Position numbers and translations under genes: made by a program
Part shown: positions 62,980 through 64,000 of the stretch, piece by piece
Layout of the letters: every line of letters starts with the position of its first letter
Numbering within the stretch: the stretch's first letter is position 1
Notes under the pieces: model-generated
What the model saw: only the letters and a program-made list of their open reading frames with translations
The model's database searches: none
Told to the model about the DNA's origin: nothing
Assembly (NCBI RefSeq): GCF_000183725.1
Contig: NC_014754.1
Coordinates: 54,586-118,585 of the forward strand
Length of the DNA: 64,000 nt
Direction of reading: 5' to 3'
Source: Sulfuricurvum kujiense DSM 16994
GTDB taxonomy: Bacteria; Campylobacterota; Campylobacteria; Campylobacterales; Sulfurimonadaceae

Positions 62980-63083
62980 TAAAGTACCTCAAGAAACACA
63001 CAAGTTATTGTGTCTAATTTGTCAATGACATGATGGATGGATCGATTCACTCGGTACATAAAATTTAGACTAAAGGGGAGACC

Positions 63084-63236
63084 ATGCGTAAAATTATGGC
63101 TAATAAGATAAGTAGAAAACAAACATTATTCGATGATTTAGTCCAATTACTTATGAACATAAACGGCTATACATACATTAATAGCACCGGATGTAACGTC
63201 TTGATTTCTTCATCACTGACATCTTCTAATATTTAA
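63084..63236 (+). CDS. Possible 50-residue protein
   Basis: MRKIMANKISRKQTLFDDLV... with an excellent ribosome site AAAGGGGAG six bases before the ATG. No family recognised; the tail is Ser/Thr-rich (NVLISSSLTSSNI). It fills most of the gap between the ABC operon and the TetR gene and might be a truncated gene or a small leader protein. Confidence 0.4.
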   Translation: MRKIMANKISRKQTLFDDLVQLLMNINGYTYINSTGCNVLISSSLTSSNI

Positions 63237-63250
63237 AAAGTAATAATTAA

Positions 63251-63868
63251 ATGACAAAATCTAAAGAACAAAACATATATTATCATCATAACAATCTTAG
63301 GGAAGCTATAATTTTAGAAGTCTTAAAAATCCTAGAAACGAAAACTTTATCGTCTATTAATGTAAGAGGATTGAGTGATAGATTAGGCGTATCAAGCACG
63401 GCTATATATCGACATTTTTCTTCTAAAGAGCATCTTTTCAAAGCCGTGATCCTAAAGGGTTTTGAACAACTTGATGCAGAATTAAGGATTATTTTTCTTG
63501 ATGATCAAAAAAATATTAAATATAAAATTTATGACATAGGTAAAACTTATATTGATTTCGCCATAGCTTCTCCCGCTCGTTATAGACTTATGCTTAGTAA
63601 TCAATTGACAAAACTAAAAAAAGAAAGTTGCGACTTTCAAAATACATCTTTAGAAAACACATTTTTTATGATCGTATCTTTATTCGAAATGGCACAAAAA
63701 ACAGGATTGTTTTTACCAAAAACTCCTCAAAAACAAGCAATCGTTTTTTTCGCAATGATACATGGACAGGCTAGCCTTTTTCTCGACGGACATTCTATGA
63801 TTAGAGAAGAAAAAGAAAAAATATTCGAAATGACATTTGAAGTTATGATGCGCGGACTAAAAGAATAA
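63251..63868 (+). CDS. TetR-family regulator (third)
   Basis: 205 residues with helix-turn-helix INVRGLSDRLGVSSTAIYRHFSSKEHLF and a WHG/TetR_C_33-like C-terminal domain (AIASPARYRLMLSN, FFAMIHGQASLFLDG). It is not a close paralogue of the two efflux-linked TetR proteins. Target genes probably lie beyond the window or are the small ORF that follows. No clear palindrome is seen in the 14-base gap upstream. Confidence 0.87.
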   Translation: MTKSKEQNIYYHHNNLREAIILEVLKILETKTLSSINVRGLSDRLGVSSTAIYRHFSSKEHLFKAVILKGFEQLDAELRIIFLDDQKNIKYKIYDIGKTYIDFAIASPARYRLMLSNQLTKLKKESCDFQNTSLENTFFMIVSLFEMAQKTGLFLPKTPQKQAIVFFAMIHGQASLFLDGHSMIREEKEKIFEMTFEVMMRGLKE

Positions 63869-63997
63869 TTGAAACATAAAAAGTATCAAATATGGAAGAT
63901 TAAAATATATTTAAAAAAAGATAAAGTTGGCAATTCTTATGAAACCAATAAAGCCGAAGAAGCTTTTCAAGTCAATATAGATAAAATAAGACGTTAA
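63869..63997 (+). CDS. Possible 42-residue ORF abutting TetR
   Basis: TTG directly follows the TetR stop and the frame reads KHKKYQIWKIKIYLKKD to NIDKIRR. Lys-rich, no family. May be a small co-translated protein or a decayed gene start; the window ends here. Confidence 0.3.
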   Translation: MKHKKYQIWKIKIYLKKDKVGNSYETNKAEEAFQVNIDKIRR

Positions 63998-64000
63998 AAA

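Overview
The window reads as chromosomal DNA of a Campylobacterota (epsilonproteobacterial) sulfur/nitrate bacterium of the Sulfuricurvum/Sulfurimonas type. The reasons are the gene order napA-G-H-B-F-L-D typical of that group, a fumarate/nitrate-style cytochrome and ferredoxin content, AT-rich intergenic DNA, and a middle section that looks like captured plasmid DNA. The species is an inference.

Layout. (1) 1-1.9 kb: anaerobic ribonucleotide reductase, with the glycyl-radical end on its own 58-residue ORF, and its radical-SAM activase. (2) 1.9-12.6 kb: a periplasmic nitrate respiration block (cytochrome c, napAGHBFLD, PAS protein, Crp/Fnr regulator, PilJ/NarX-like sensor, moaA). Three promoters here carry the same palindrome TTGAC-N4-GTCAA centred about 41.5 bases before the predicted start, so the block looks like one regulon, probably run by the Crp/Fnr protein encoded inside it. 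(3) 12.6-13.3 kb: two decayed genes (FmdE-like, cytochrome c). (4) 13.35-17.31 kb: a Tn3-family transposon (TnA) with perfect 54-bp ends and a transposase split at an A7 run.

(5) 17.3-25.9 kb: plasmid-like DNA. It holds a ParA/RHH partition pair with palindromic sites, a 306-base near-continuous inverted repeat, an iteron/hairpin region, and a set of exported proteins of unknown function organised around an ExbB/ExbD-type proton-motor pair. Three units here share one promoter/leader motif, two of them with a covarying 5' stem-loop. This is my best candidate for an undescribed system. It ends in a 5'-truncated tRNA(CAU)-like sequence and a truncated acetyltransferase gene. (6) 26.17-30.61 kb: a second, unrelated Tn3-family transposon (TnB) with a broken transposase and a three-gene ORF6N/XRE/unknown passenger operon.

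(7) 30.6-48.4 kb: efflux and envelope genes. These are MarR, a TetR-led operon with an RND pump split into two half-proteins, a second Crp/Fnr protein, a coiled-coil/BON protein pair, an orphan TolC-adaptor pair, an AarF/UbiB kinase-like protein, an IS3-GGDEF fusion remnant and a complete adaptor-RND-TolC operon. (8) 48.7-55.0 kb: a sugar nucleotidyltransferase with a degenerate phosphomutase domain plus a patatin phospholipase, then an operon with HD-GYP protein, Sel1-OMPLA phospholipase and a small protein. (9) 55.2-63 kb: a TetR-led ABC exporter operon (binding-protein/TolC fusion, HlyD adaptor, RbbA-like double ATPase-permease, second permease), then another TetR gene. Most of the right half is therefore envelope traffic: pumps, outer-membrane factors, phospholipases and their TetR/MarR/Crp regulators.
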